Shown here: piece by piece, positions 7,828 to 16,507 of the stretch | How the letters are laid out: each line of letters opens with the position of its first letter | Position numbering within the stretch: the stretch's first letter is position 1 | Assembly (NCBI GenBank): GCA_048265065.1 | Contig: JBLXCH010000003.1 | Coordinates: 1-64,000, forward strand | Reading direction: 5' to 3' | DNA length: 64,000 bases | Source: Motiliproteus sp048265065 | Lineage (GTDB): Bacteria; Pseudomonadota; Gammaproteobacteria; Pseudomonadales; Balneatricaceae | Program-made: the position numbers and the translations under genes | Notes under the pieces: generated by a model | Seen by the model: the letters and a program-made list of their open reading frames with translations, nothing else | What the model was told of the DNA's origin: nothing | Database searches by the model: none

Positions 7828-9300
7828 ATGCACCACATTCTCATCTTCCTTGTTTCTGTATTCGCCAGTCTTCACTGCGCCAGCGGTTATGCAGCGATTC
7901 CGCTGCCAACATCAGACTTCACGCAAGCAGAAAAAGGAGAAGCTCGACCAGGTGGCGCGACCAGCCACAAACATCGCAGCAACCGCCACAGTTTTTCCAA
8001 TGTCTTTGCCAACGTTTCCCTTGATGAAGGGTTAGATTTCCAGATTGGCAAAGCTATTTTTGAGAAGTTATGGGTTTTCTCGCCCTCAAGTACCACAGCC
8101 AGCGACGGCCTCGGCCCGCTTTATAATGCGCGTTCTTGCGCTCGCTGCCACAAAGGGAACGGCCGCGGCAGTAGCCAAACCTTATTTGATAACACCCCCA
8201 ATCAGGTCGCTCACTTATCTTTATTGTTTAGACTCAGCCGGCCAAGCGACCATTCTGCCGAGAGCAGCCGTCAACGCAAAACTCAAGGTTTTGTTGGCGA
8301 CCCAATGTATGGCTCGCAACTACAGAGCTTTGCTTGGCCAAACGGTAACGCAGAAGGCCAGGTGCTCATTAGCTACGACAAAGTGCAGCAATCACTTAAC
8401 GGCGAAAAGCCAATAACGCTGCGAAAACCCCGTTACCAACTCACCAACCTCGGCTATGGACCGTTACATCCAGAGACAACCTTAGGTGCACGCTTTACGC
8501 CCCCCCTCATTGGTCTTGGCTTATTAAACGCCATTAGCAACCAAGATCTAGATGCATTAAGCGACCCTAATGATGAAGATAACAACGGTATTTCCGGCAA
8601 AATAAATCGTGTTTGGGATCCCATCACTAAAACCACCCAATATGGTCGCTTTGGTTGGAAAGCCAGCGCAGCCTCGCTTACACAACAAAATTTATCCGCC
8701 CTAAATGATGATATAGGCATTAACTCTTGGCTGTTTACTGACCCTTATGGCAACTGCACTAAAGCGCAAACAAGCTGTCGTGAGCAAGCCCACGGCAACA
8801 CCGATAATCAGGATGGCTTCGAGGCATCAAAAGATGTGACTCGCGTATTGAACTATTTCACCGAAAATCTTGCCGTACCTATACGCTACCGTGCAAACGA
8901 CCCCGACGTGTTACAAGGCAAACAACAGTTTTATACCGCAGGCTGTACGCAGTGCCACCAGCCGTCGTTTGTCTTAGAAGAAAACGCCAACAGCAAACTG
9001 GCTACGCAGAAAATCTGGCCTTATACAGACTTACTGCTACACGATATGGGGCCAGAACTTGCGGACCAAGTAGGCGTTTTCGATGCTAGTGGTAGCGAGT
9101 GGAGAACACCGCCGCTTTGGGGTATTGGTTTAACCAAAACCATCAGCGGCACCACACTTTTTTTACACGATGGCCGTGCTAAAAGCTTGCTAGAGGCGAT
9201 TCTTTGGCACGGAGGGGAAGCACAGGCAGCAAAAAATGCTGTCGTTGCAATGACCCCCACTGAACGACAACAACTTATTACTTTTTTGGAGTCCTTATAG
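7828..9300 (+). CDS. Di-heme DUF1111-type oxidoreductase (c-type)
   Basis: 490 residues with a signal peptide (about 1-22). Heme sites are CARCH (104-108) and CTQCH (373-377). The overall layout, with GLGPLYNARSCARCH and the late FLHDGRA segment, is that of the DUF1111 family, often called thiol oxidoreductase-like and distantly related to MauG. It regularly sits between two imelysin genes in marine gammaproteobacteria, as here. It is periplasmic. A role in oxidising or reducing iron during uptake is the usual suggestion but is not proven. No clear ribosome site precedes the ATG, and the following gene begins at its stop codon. Confidence 0.85.
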   Translation: MHHILIFLVSVFASLHCASGYAAIPLPTSDFTQAEKGEARPGGATSHKHRSNRHSFSNVFANVSLDEGLDFQIGKAIFEKLWVFSPSSTTASDGLGPLYNARSCARCHKGNGRGSSQTLFDNTPNQVAHLSLLFRLSRPSDHSAESSRQRKTQGFVGDPMYGSQLQSFAWPNGNAEGQVLISYDKVQQSLNGEKPITLRKPRYQLTNLGYGPLHPETTLGARFTPPLIGLGLLNAISNQDLDALSDPNDEDNNGISGKINRVWDPITKTTQYGRFGWKASAASLTQQNLSALNDDIGINSWLFTDPYGNCTKAQTSCREQAHGNTDNQDGFEASKDVTRVLNYFTENLAVPIRYRANDPDVLQGKQQFYTAGCTQCHQPSFVLEENANSKLATQKIWPYTDLLLHDMGPELADQVGVFDASGSEWRTPPLWGIGLTKTISGTTLFLHDGRAKSLLEAILWHGGEAQAAKNAVVAMTPTERQQLITFLESL

Positions 9301-10412
9301 TGAGCAGTTTGTTTGGATTAAAGCCCTATGTCAGAGCGACATTGTTACTTAGCAGCAGCTTTCTTTGTTTACCCGCGCTGGCACTAGAGCAAGCTCAGCC
9401 AAGCACAGAAGCCCTTCAAACCTTTAGTAGCGAAATGCTTGAGCATCACATAGTGCCACGCTATCAAGTGCTTGAACGCTCCGCTGAAAACTTAGCAAAA
9501 AGCACACAACAGCTCTGCGCTAGCACTGACGACGCCCACCTTGAAAAAGCCCGCCTTGCCTTTGGTCAAACAATGGAAGCATGGCAAGGCATTCAGCACA
9601 TTCGAAGCGGCCCCATCGAAATGATGATGCGCAACTACAGTATGCAATTTTGGCCTGATAAAAAGAATCACGTCGGCAAGCATCTCAGTGAGCTAATTGC
9701 GGAGAAAAAACCTGAAAAGCTCCTCACTGATGACTTCTACTCAATCACTGTAGCCGTTCGCGGCCTACCAGCTATTGAGCGATTGCTGTATGACGACAAC
9801 GCCACAGAAGCACTTCGTAATGACAGCTACCGTTGCCAAGTACTCGAACGAATTTCCGCTTACGTTTACGAAATGGGGCAAGCAGTCACCACAGAATGGC
9901 AAGAAGAAATGACAGAAGCGTTTGCTTCAGCTGGTGCTGATGAAGAAAGCCTCTACAGCTCTCAAGAAGAAGTGGCCGTGCTTATTTTGAAGCCAATCGT
10001 AGAAACCCTTGAAGTCGTTAAAGATTTGAAGATCAAACGAGCCATGGGCAGCGAGCTCGATATGGTGAAATACAAGCGGCTAGAATCATGGCGTAGTGGC
10101 CGCTCGCTCGACAACATCAAAGCGAACATCTCGGCGGTCAAAGCCATTTACACGGGAGAAAACGGGAGTCAATCATCATTACGGCAACTAGTCAGCACCG
10201 AGCACCAGAAAACCATTGATACGCTGTTTGCTGACGTTGAAAAACAACTAACCAGTTATCAAGAGCCAATGGAGTCATTGATCACCACCGCTGATGGTTA
10301 CGCCGCTTTGACGCTGTTAGCTGATGATGTCGAACGCTTACTCAAAGCCGTAGAGGCAGCCATCGGGGACAGTGGCATATTCTTAGGTTTCAACAGCCGA
10401 GATGGGGACTAA
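9300..10412 (+). CDS. Second imelysin-family protein
   Basis: 370 residues with a signal peptide (about 1-28, ending LPALALEQ). The helical content, the AMEAWQ-like helix (TMEAWQGIQHIRSGPI) and the RGLPAIERLLYD segment, which occupies the place of the GxHxxE motif, fit the short imelysin subgroup (DUF3829-like annotations exist). The canonical His is replaced, so metal binding may differ from the first imelysin. The GTG start overlaps the preceding stop by one base and has GGAG 8 bases upstream, showing translational coupling to the DUF1111 gene. It presumably acts in the periplasm in the same iron pathway. Confidence 0.8.
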   Translation: MSSLFGLKPYVRATLLLSSSFLCLPALALEQAQPSTEALQTFSSEMLEHHIVPRYQVLERSAENLAKSTQQLCASTDDAHLEKARLAFGQTMEAWQGIQHIRSGPIEMMMRNYSMQFWPDKKNHVGKHLSELIAEKKPEKLLTDDFYSITVAVRGLPAIERLLYDDNATEALRNDSYRCQVLERISAYVYEMGQAVTTEWQEEMTEAFASAGADEESLYSSQEEVAVLILKPIVETLEVVKDLKIKRAMGSELDMVKYKRLESWRSGRSLDNIKANISAVKAIYTGENGSQSSLRQLVSTEHQKTIDTLFADVEKQLTSYQEPMESLITTADGYAALTLLADDVERLLKAVEAAIGDSGIFLGFNSRDGD

Positions 10413-10416
10413 GGGT

Positions 10417-11532
10417 ATGATCAACCGGCGCCAGTTTAGCAAGGGAATTGCATTTAGCAGCTTAGCCGCGAGTCTACCATTGACCAGCGCGGCAGCGACT
10501 CATTCCTCAGCACATATTGCTAGCGCAGGAAAAGACCGAGCCGGAAAATACTGGCTCAGCATTATGGGCATTGAGCAGGGCGAAAACTTTCAGGTTGCGC
10601 TACCAGCGCGCGCTCATGACGTGGTCTTTCATCCCCAAGAGCCTTGGGTGATAGTCACCGCAAGGCGGCCTGGCTACTACCTTTTGCTAGTTAACTATAT
10701 AACCGGAAAGGTGATCTCAGAAATTCATCCAGCAGATGGCTTTCACTTCTATGGGCATACGGTTTTCTCTGCCGATGGTAAGACTCTGTTCACGACAGAA
10801 AACGAGATCGCCACCGGGCAAGGCAAAATTATCGCCAGAAGCCTATCCGCACCATCTTCGATAACGGCTCAGTTTGACTCTTTTGGTATCGGTCCCCACC
10901 AATTAAAATTAATGCCCGACCAAGAAACCTTGGTGGTCGCCAATGGCGGCATCTTGACTGACCCGGCTCACGAGCGCAAAAAACTCAACATTGCGACCAT
11001 GGAGCCTTCTTTAGCCTACATCAACAGCCAAACCGGCCAACTGATCGAGCAAGTTAAATTGCCGCCTGAGTACCATAAACTCAGCATTCGCCATCTCGAT
11101 GTTAACGCCGACGGCTTAGTGGCGTTTGGCATGCAATATCAAGGCGAAGTCTTTGATGATGTCCCTTTGGTCGCGACTCACCATTACCAACAAGGCCAAA
11201 CCATTCACCTGCATCATGCACCTGCCGTCGTTAACCGCAAAATGAAACAATACACCGGCAGTGTTTGTTTCGATCGCTCAGGGCGTTATGCGATGATTTC
11301 ATGCCCGAGAGGCAATCTGGTAACGCTATGGGATATGGAAACACAGCAGTTCATCAAAGAAGTTCGATGTAAAGATGGCTGCGGTGTCGCTTCGACTCAA
11401 GCAGGCGAGTTTCTTATTTCATCAGGGTTTGGGAAAATCTATCGTCACGATATGATATCAGGGACAACCACACCTTTGGCCATGAGCCTATCAGGACCAA
11501 TGGCGTGGGATAATCACATGACCGTCATCTAG
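10417..11532 (+). CDS. Tat-exported DUF1513-type beta-propeller protein
   Basis: 371 residues from the ATG at 10417. The N-terminus NRRQFSKGIAFSSLAAS is a twin-arginine signal (RRxFxK), so the protein is folded before export. The body is rich in short beta-type repeats (FSADGKTLFTTEN, LVVANGGILTDP, GRYAMISCPRGN) as in seven-bladed propellers of the DUF1513 family. It is the last gene of the imelysin/DUF1111 cluster and follows the second imelysin by only 4 bases. The alternative start at 10402 would overlap the upstream gene and place five extra residues before the Arg pair. Tat export suggests a cofactor or metal loaded in the cytoplasm. Function is unknown. Confidence 0.85.
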   Translation: MINRRQFSKGIAFSSLAASLPLTSAAATHSSAHIASAGKDRAGKYWLSIMGIEQGENFQVALPARAHDVVFHPQEPWVIVTARRPGYYLLLVNYITGKVISEIHPADGFHFYGHTVFSADGKTLFTTENEIATGQGKIIARSLSAPSSITAQFDSFGIGPHQLKLMPDQETLVVANGGILTDPAHERKKLNIATMEPSLAYINSQTGQLIEQVKLPPEYHKLSIRHLDVNADGLVAFGMQYQGEVFDDVPLVATHHYQQGQTIHLHHAPAVVNRKMKQYTGSVCFDRSGRYAMISCPRGNLVTLWDMETQQFIKEVRCKDGCGVASTQAGEFLISSGFGKIYRHDMISGTTTPLAMSLSGPMAWDNHMTVI

Positions 11533-11540
11533 CAAAAGCG

Positions 11541-12032
11541 CTAACTCTCTGTGTTTCCTTGTAAATGGATTTTAGCGCGAACTGGCTCAGGAATAACTAG
11601 CTGTAGGCGAATATCTTCACTATCAAGCATGGCAGCGTCGCCCTCAAACGTTGGGATTTTTTCGCCCAATCTAAAACGCTGCATGCTGGTATTAGATGTC
11701 CATGTTTGCGCAGGCTCAGCGTCACTTTTGGGCAAGTAAACACCGCCATGAGCAACCATCACTAGGCCATCTTTATCAATTCGCACCGCGTGAGTGGGGC
11801 CCGCATAAAAAATACCATCAACGCTTTCATAGGTTGCCTGATAGCGACCTTGTGACAGTGAAATGCGGTTTGTCGCCCCCAAATTTCCTGCAATAGAAAA
11901 GTGTTGTGGATTTTCAAAAATAAAATAACTGTTACTTGCTTTGAGCGGTTGAACATTTTGCTGTACCGCGCAACCAGTCAGTAACGTGAGTACACAAATA
12001 AAAGGCGTGAAGAAGTAGGAAGCGCTAACCAT
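11541..12032 (-). CDS. Predicted lipoprotein, function unknown
   Basis: 163 residues beginning with a hydrophobic leader and a lipobox, LLTGC (Cys near 21), so the mature protein should be lipid-anchored, probably in the outer membrane. The rest is beta-rich and short, with no family I recognise. It converges with the DUF1513 gene, 8 bases apart stop to stop, and is separated by about 200 bases from bluB upstream. There is no clear operon partner. Confidence 0.65.
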   Translation of the reverse strand: MVSASYFFTPFICVLTLLTGCAVQQNVQPLKASNSYFIFENPQHFSIAGNLGATNRISLSQGRYQATYESVDGIFYAGPTHAVRIDKDGLVMVAHGGVYLPKSDAEPAQTWTSNTSMQRFRLGEKIPTFEGDAAMLDSEDIRLQLVIPEPVRAKIHLQGNTES

Positions 12033-12240
12033 GTAATCATCCTTGATTTTATACTGGGCCTAGCCGTAAGCAGCATGCCGTATAGCATTGATCACTGGCC
12101 TATCTAGCGTAGGAACAATCCATTTTATCATTTCGCCAAAGCCAGCCCGCAGATAAAAACCCTAATCTGCGAAGGGAAAATATAACGCTAAAGGTAAACT
12201 ATTTTCAAGCACTCTGCCGATTTCTACGATACCGGCAACT

Positions 12241-12987
12241 TTAACGTTGGTAACGCTTTGGGAAAGCGGCTTGGCGAGTAACGGCGTCCTTCAGGCTTGT
12301 TTGACTCTCTGTGGATGCGCTTTGCTCCCATTGGTCAAAGTATAGTAGAGAAGACAATTCCATCCGAGACTGCCACCCTGCTTTTTCAAGATCAGGTTTC
12401 GCGTTGAACTCAGACACTGGGCCCACACATAAGTAGGCTATAGGAACGATATGATCAGGGATTTGCAGCGTTGACTTCAGCGCTTGTTGATCAAAGATAC
12501 TCACCCAGCCAACGCCTAAATTTTCTGCTCTGGCAGCTAGCCAGAAGTTCTGTACAGCGCAAACGGTACTGAATAAATCCATTTCTTTAATGTGAGTTCG
12601 ACCCAGCACCACTGGGCCTAAACGGTCACGGTCACAGGTGATACAAACATTAAGCGAGGATTCTAAAATGCCTTCCAATTTGAGCTTTTTATATTGCGCT
12701 TGCCGATCGCCAGTAAATTGCTCAACCGCCTCTTCTTGGGCTTCCATAAACAAACGGTGCACTGCTGCCCGCGTTTCTTGATTCTCGATCAAGATAAAAT
12801 TCCAAGGCTGCATAAAACCAACCGAAGGCGCGTGATGTGCCGCATGTAGCACTCGTGCTAAAGCATCAGGGTCTATAGCCTCACCCGTAAATTGGCCTCG
12901 TACATCACGACGATTGAACAAGACCTCATAAAACGACGGATCAAGTAATGACGAACCTAAAGATGACGAATCTAAGGTAGTGCTCAT
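12241..12987 (-). CDS. bluB: 5,6-dimethylbenzimidazole synthase BluB
   Basis: 248 residues of the nitroreductase fold. The early FYEVLFNRRDVRGQF segment, the HHAPSVGFMQPWNFILI stretch and the ENLGVGWVSIFD section are characteristic of BluB. The enzyme breaks down reduced FMN with oxygen to make the lower ligand of vitamin B12. Its ATG overlaps the stop of the upstream protease by ATGA, so it is translationally coupled to an unrelated function. No other cobalamin genes and no cobalamin riboswitch are visible nearby. Confidence 0.85.
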   Translation of the reverse strand: MSTTLDSSSLGSSLLDPSFYEVLFNRRDVRGQFTGEAIDPDALARVLHAAHHAPSVGFMQPWNFILIENQETRAAVHRLFMEAQEEAVEQFTGDRQAQYKKLKLEGILESSLNVCITCDRDRLGPVVLGRTHIKEMDLFSTVCAVQNFWLAARAENLGVGWVSIFDQQALKSTLQIPDHIVPIAYLCVGPVSEFNAKPDLEKAGWQSRMELSSLLYFDQWEQSASTESQTSLKDAVTRQAAFPKRYQR

Positions 12988-14264
12988 TCAGCATCCGCCT
13001 TTAACAACAGATAACTGGCACTGGGCCCCCGCTGGATGAGCACCAAGTTTAACTGTCGGTCTAGGTGGCTAACAAAGTCTTTTAGTGTGCCAGTCGGATA
13101 GTGATTTAATTGTAAAATAAGATCGTTTTTCATCAATCCTGCTTTTTCTGCCAAACTGTCTTTTTCCAAACTTTTTACGCGCAAGCCGTTGTTTCTTGGT
13201 TCCTCAACTAAAACGGCTCCTGAAAAACGTAATACTGGAACCTGACCTGCCTCAGTCGTTGGTTGAGTTTGGATTTTAGCAAATACACGCTGACTTTCGC
13301 CGTCTCGCATGTATTCAATCTCTAATTCTGGGTTCAATGTTAATAAGCCTAAACGCGTACGCAGGTTATCCACACTATCAACTATTCGCTGATTAATATG
13401 AGTAACCACATCCCCCACTTTTAGTCCCGCACTTTCAGCAGCAGAGCCCGCTTTAACTTCGTTAATAAGCACGCCGTCTATGTCTTTAGGGATATTGAAA
13501 GGTAGCTTGAGGTCATCGGACAGGTCCTGTACAGATATACCCAAATTGCCGCGACTCACTCGACCGTTTTGCGCCAGATGCATGCTAATAGCCTTGGCTA
13601 CGTTACTAGGAATAGCAAAGCCTATACCAACACTATTGCCGCCCTTAGGCGCGACAATAGCGGTATTAATGCCCACCAACTCACCCCGTAAATTAATCAG
13701 TGCACCACCAGAGTTCCCGGGGTTAATCGTGGCATCAATCTGAATGAAGTTTTCATAACGCTCTAAACCTAACCCCGTTCGATCTAACGCACTGACAATG
13801 CCGCTGGAAACAGAATGCCCCAGACCAAATGGGTTACCAATTGCTAAAACAAAATCACCAACACGAAGCTGGTCAGAATCAGTCAATGGTAAGGCGGTTA
13901 AAAACGACGCATCAATCTTTAGGAGCGCTAGATCTACAGCGGGATCTGAGCCAATCAACTCCGCATCAAAGGTGCGATCATCAGCAAGATTAACCTTGAT
14001 ACGATGTGCCTTACCTATGACGTGATCGTTACTCAAAATCAGTCCTTGCTCGGCATCGACAATCACGCCAGAACCAACACCGACAGAACGCCCTTGTTCA
14101 TTGAATACATTAATGCTCACCACAGAAGGGGACACCCTTTCAATCAAGGGCGCTAGGCTAGGAATCGGCGCGCCTTCGGCACTCACAATCGGCAACGTAA
14201 CCGCATACAGCGGCGATAGGTGGCTTAGCATTGCCAAAAGCAGGCCTGTTAAGATTCTAGCCAT
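12984..14264 (-). CDS. DegQ/HtrA-type periplasmic serine protease
   Basis: About 426 residues. A signal peptide (MARILTGLLLAMLSHLSP) is followed by a trypsin-like domain with the triad His in SNDHVIG, Asp in VDLALLKI and Ser in NPGNSGGAL, then two PDZ domains (about residues 240-330 and 350-420). This is the DegP/DegQ layout: a protease or chaperone that removes misfolded envelope proteins. The start at 14264 is preferred because it begins the signal peptide and is preceded by AAGGA; the longer frame to 14300 adds a charged leader. It lies directly upstream of bluB with a 4-base overlap. Confidence 0.88.
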   Translation of the reverse strand: MARILTGLLLAMLSHLSPLYAVTLPIVSAEGAPIPSLAPLIERVSPSVVSINVFNEQGRSVGVGSGVIVDAEQGLILSNDHVIGKAHRIKVNLADDRTFDAELIGSDPAVDLALLKIDASFLTALPLTDSDQLRVGDFVLAIGNPFGLGHSVSSGIVSALDRTGLGLERYENFIQIDATINPGNSGGALINLRGELVGINTAIVAPKGGNSVGIGFAIPSNVAKAISMHLAQNGRVSRGNLGISVQDLSDDLKLPFNIPKDIDGVLINEVKAGSAAESAGLKVGDVVTHINQRIVDSVDNLRTRLGLLTLNPELEIEYMRDGESQRVFAKIQTQPTTEAGQVPVLRFSGAVLVEEPRNNGLRVKSLEKDSLAEKAGLMKNDLILQLNHYPTGTLKDFVSHLDRQLNLVLIQRGPSASYLLLKADAE

Positions 14265-14333
14265 TGATCTTTTTTCCTTCTTTAAGCCGTTGAATAACAT
14301 TCAGTGTTAAATGCTAACAACTGCTTTTTTAGC

Positions 14334-15410
14334 TCAGGCATGCGGGTCATACCAAGAGAATAGCTCTTCAATTCGAGCAACATCACCACAATGATCCAAA
14401 GAATAACCCGGCAGTCTGGATATCGTACTTTGTAAACTTTCGCTTTTAATAGTATCCAATAAGCGCACAGCCGCGGCTTGCCGCAACGTTCGGTTATGGC
14501 AAACCAACAAATAACTTTCTGTGGTTACCGGAATAAAATCCAACCCAAACCGGCTAGCAGCCGCTTCGATGCCAAAACCCACATCGGCCATGTTTGAGGC
14601 GACATGTGCCGCGATCGCCGAGTGGGTATACTCTTCTTCTTCGTATCCTTGAATATGCGTTGGTTCAATTTGATTGCGCCTCAGCAGTTCATCAAATAAG
14701 CCTCGAGTACCCGCTTCTTTTTGACGATTAATAAAGCGCACGCCAACTTTCGTTAGATCCTCTAAGGTTTGAATGTTCAACGGATTACCTTTTCGGGTCA
14801 TCAAGCCTTGCTGACGGGTAATAAAACGAATAATGCGATGTACTCGTGGCTTCAACAGTTGGCTATAAGAGCGAATCATTGCATCGCTCAAAACCTCGGT
14901 AGGCACATGGAACCCCGCCATATCACAGGTACCACGATTCAATGCGCCTAAGGCTTCTTCTGGCGTTCTAAACTGCAAATCAAGCTGAAACTCTTCCGCA
15001 TACTCTGAAAGCAACTCAACAGCATAACCATGGCTTGCGTGGAGCCTAAGTAAGGGGCTCACACCTTCTAGGCTTCGTTGAATCTCCAAATTCAGCTCAG
15101 ATGCTAGGCTCTTAAGCTGAGGCTGTAATCTGGCTACAACACGTTGTTCTGCCCAAACAAGCTTTTCCCCCAAAGGCGTAAGCTTTGCTCCTTTACCTTT
15201 TTCCAGCTGAACTAAATCACAGCCAAAAAAAGCCGCCCAGTGATTTAATAAGTTCCAACCATGGCGATAAGAAATCCCCATGGCTTTAGTCGCTGCAGTC
15301 AGCTTTCCTTCTTCATGAATACCGTTGAGTAGAACAAATAACTGTGAATCCAAGCGGTGACCCGACTCATCGCGGAATGACCAAGCAGGCTCTACATGGA
15401 TACGTTTCAT
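14334..15410 (-). CDS. ModE-like transcription regulator with periplasmic-binding-type domain
   Basis: 358 residues. The N-terminal winged helix (about 15-110) resembles ModE: FVLLNGIHEEGKLTAATKAM then GISYRHGWNLLNHW. The C-terminal two-thirds is a solute-binding-protein-like sensor domain (PBP-like) instead of the Mop domains of classical ModE, as in regulators that pair a ModE helix with a substrate sensor. It is divergent from fghA with about 218 bases between the starts, where it may bind. Because formate dehydrogenases need molybdenum, control of formaldehyde/formate metabolism is a reasonable inference. The ligand is unknown. Confidence 0.75.
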   Translation of the reverse strand: MKRIHVEPAWSFRDESGHRLDSQLFVLLNGIHEEGKLTAATKAMGISYRHGWNLLNHWAAFFGCDLVQLEKGKGAKLTPLGEKLVWAEQRVVARLQPQLKSLASELNLEIQRSLEGVSPLLRLHASHGYAVELLSEYAEEFQLDLQFRTPEEALGALNRGTCDMAGFHVPTEVLSDAMIRSYSQLLKPRVHRIIRFITRQQGLMTRKGNPLNIQTLEDLTKVGVRFINRQKEAGTRGLFDELLRRNQIEPTHIQGYEEEEYTHSAIAAHVASNMADVGFGIEAAASRFGLDFIPVTTESYLLVCHNRTLRQAAAVRLLDTIKSESLQSTISRLPGYSLDHCGDVARIEELFSWYDPHA

Positions 15411-15628
15411 CTATTTCTCTCTATAAAATGTTCTTTAAATCCACAGCAGAGCTAGAATAATCAAGCAATTAGCTCAAAACGCATGGTATCTAATCGGGCA
15501 GGATGTTAGATTTTCATCATCCAGTGCTGGAATTCGGCAATAACACCCAGCAAAGGCACATACCAATAAGGCCACATGATAGCCTAACCTGTTTACGAGT
15601 TCAGTTTACAAGAATTGAGGATGTACCC

Positions 15629-16474
15629 ATGAACCTTGAACTTATTTCCAGCAACCGTTGCTTTTATGGTCACCAGCAACGTTATCGTCATCCATCGCCT
15701 ACCTTACACTGCGACATGCAATTCTCCATCTATTTACCTGATGGCGCTAGTAGCGAAAACCCGCTGCCTGTTGTTTACTGGCTATCAGGGTTAACCTGCA
15801 ATGAAGAGAACTTTATTCAGAAGGCAGGAGCGCAACGTATTGCGTCCGAGTTAGGACTCATTATCGTGGCTCCAGATACGAGCCCCCGAGGTGACAAGGT
15901 TCCTGATGATGAAAACGCCGCTTACGACCTTGGACTTGGCGCCGGTTTTTACGTCAATGCAACCCAAGAACCTTGGGCTAAGCATTATCAGATGTACGAC
16001 TACATCGTTAACGAGCTCCCTGCCTTAATTGAAAGCCAGTTTCCCGCTACCGAACAACGCAGTATCTGCGGACACTCCATGGGCGGCCACGGCGCCTTAG
16101 TCATTGCATTAAGAAATGCCACACGTTATGCCTCAGTTTCAGCATTTAGCCCTATCACCAATCCAAGCAACTGCCCTTGGGGCCAAAAAGCACTAGGGGC
16201 TTATCTTGGTGATGATGCCGAAGAATGGGCTAATTATGATGCAAGCCTATTAATGTCCACATCAGCAGCAACCATTCCAGCCTTAGTAGATCAAGGTAGC
16301 GATGATGAGTTTTTAGAGAACCAACTCAAACCGGAGGCGCTAGAAGCCGCAGCGGCAAAAAGTGGGTTTTCACTGGAGTTACGTCGACAAAAGGGCTACG
16401 ACCATAGTTACTTTTTTATCGCCAGTTTTATTGAAGAGCATTTGCGCTTTCATGCCAAGTTTCTTGACCAATAA
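15629..16474 (+). CDS. fghA: S-formylglutathione hydrolase
   Basis: About 281 residues of the esterase D family. The nucleophile elbow CGHSMGGHGAL holds the catalytic Ser, and Asp (DQGSDDEFL) and His (GYDHSYFF) complete the triad. It hydrolyses S-formylglutathione to glutathione and formate in glutathione-dependent formaldehyde detoxification. The start at 15629 has GAGG 8 bases upstream. The longer frame from 15503 adds 42 residues unlike the family. The usual partner, class III alcohol dehydrogenase, is not adjacent. Confidence 0.92.
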   Translation: MNLELISSNRCFYGHQQRYRHPSPTLHCDMQFSIYLPDGASSENPLPVVYWLSGLTCNEENFIQKAGAQRIASELGLIIVAPDTSPRGDKVPDDENAAYDLGLGAGFYVNATQEPWAKHYQMYDYIVNELPALIESQFPATEQRSICGHSMGGHGALVIALRNATRYASVSAFSPITNPSNCPWGQKALGAYLGDDAEEWANYDASLLMSTSAATIPALVDQGSDDEFLENQLKPEALEAAAAKSGFSLELRRQKGYDHSYFFIASFIEEHLRFHAKFLDQ

Positions 16475-16507
16475 CGCATTTATCCTATCGAGCTGGTGTA
16501 ATCCACG

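Noticed and set aside
12033..12240. Cobalamin riboswitch near bluB
   Set aside because: The region lies downstream of bluB and no B12-box-like sequence was seen; the region upstream of bluB is the coding sequence of the protease.
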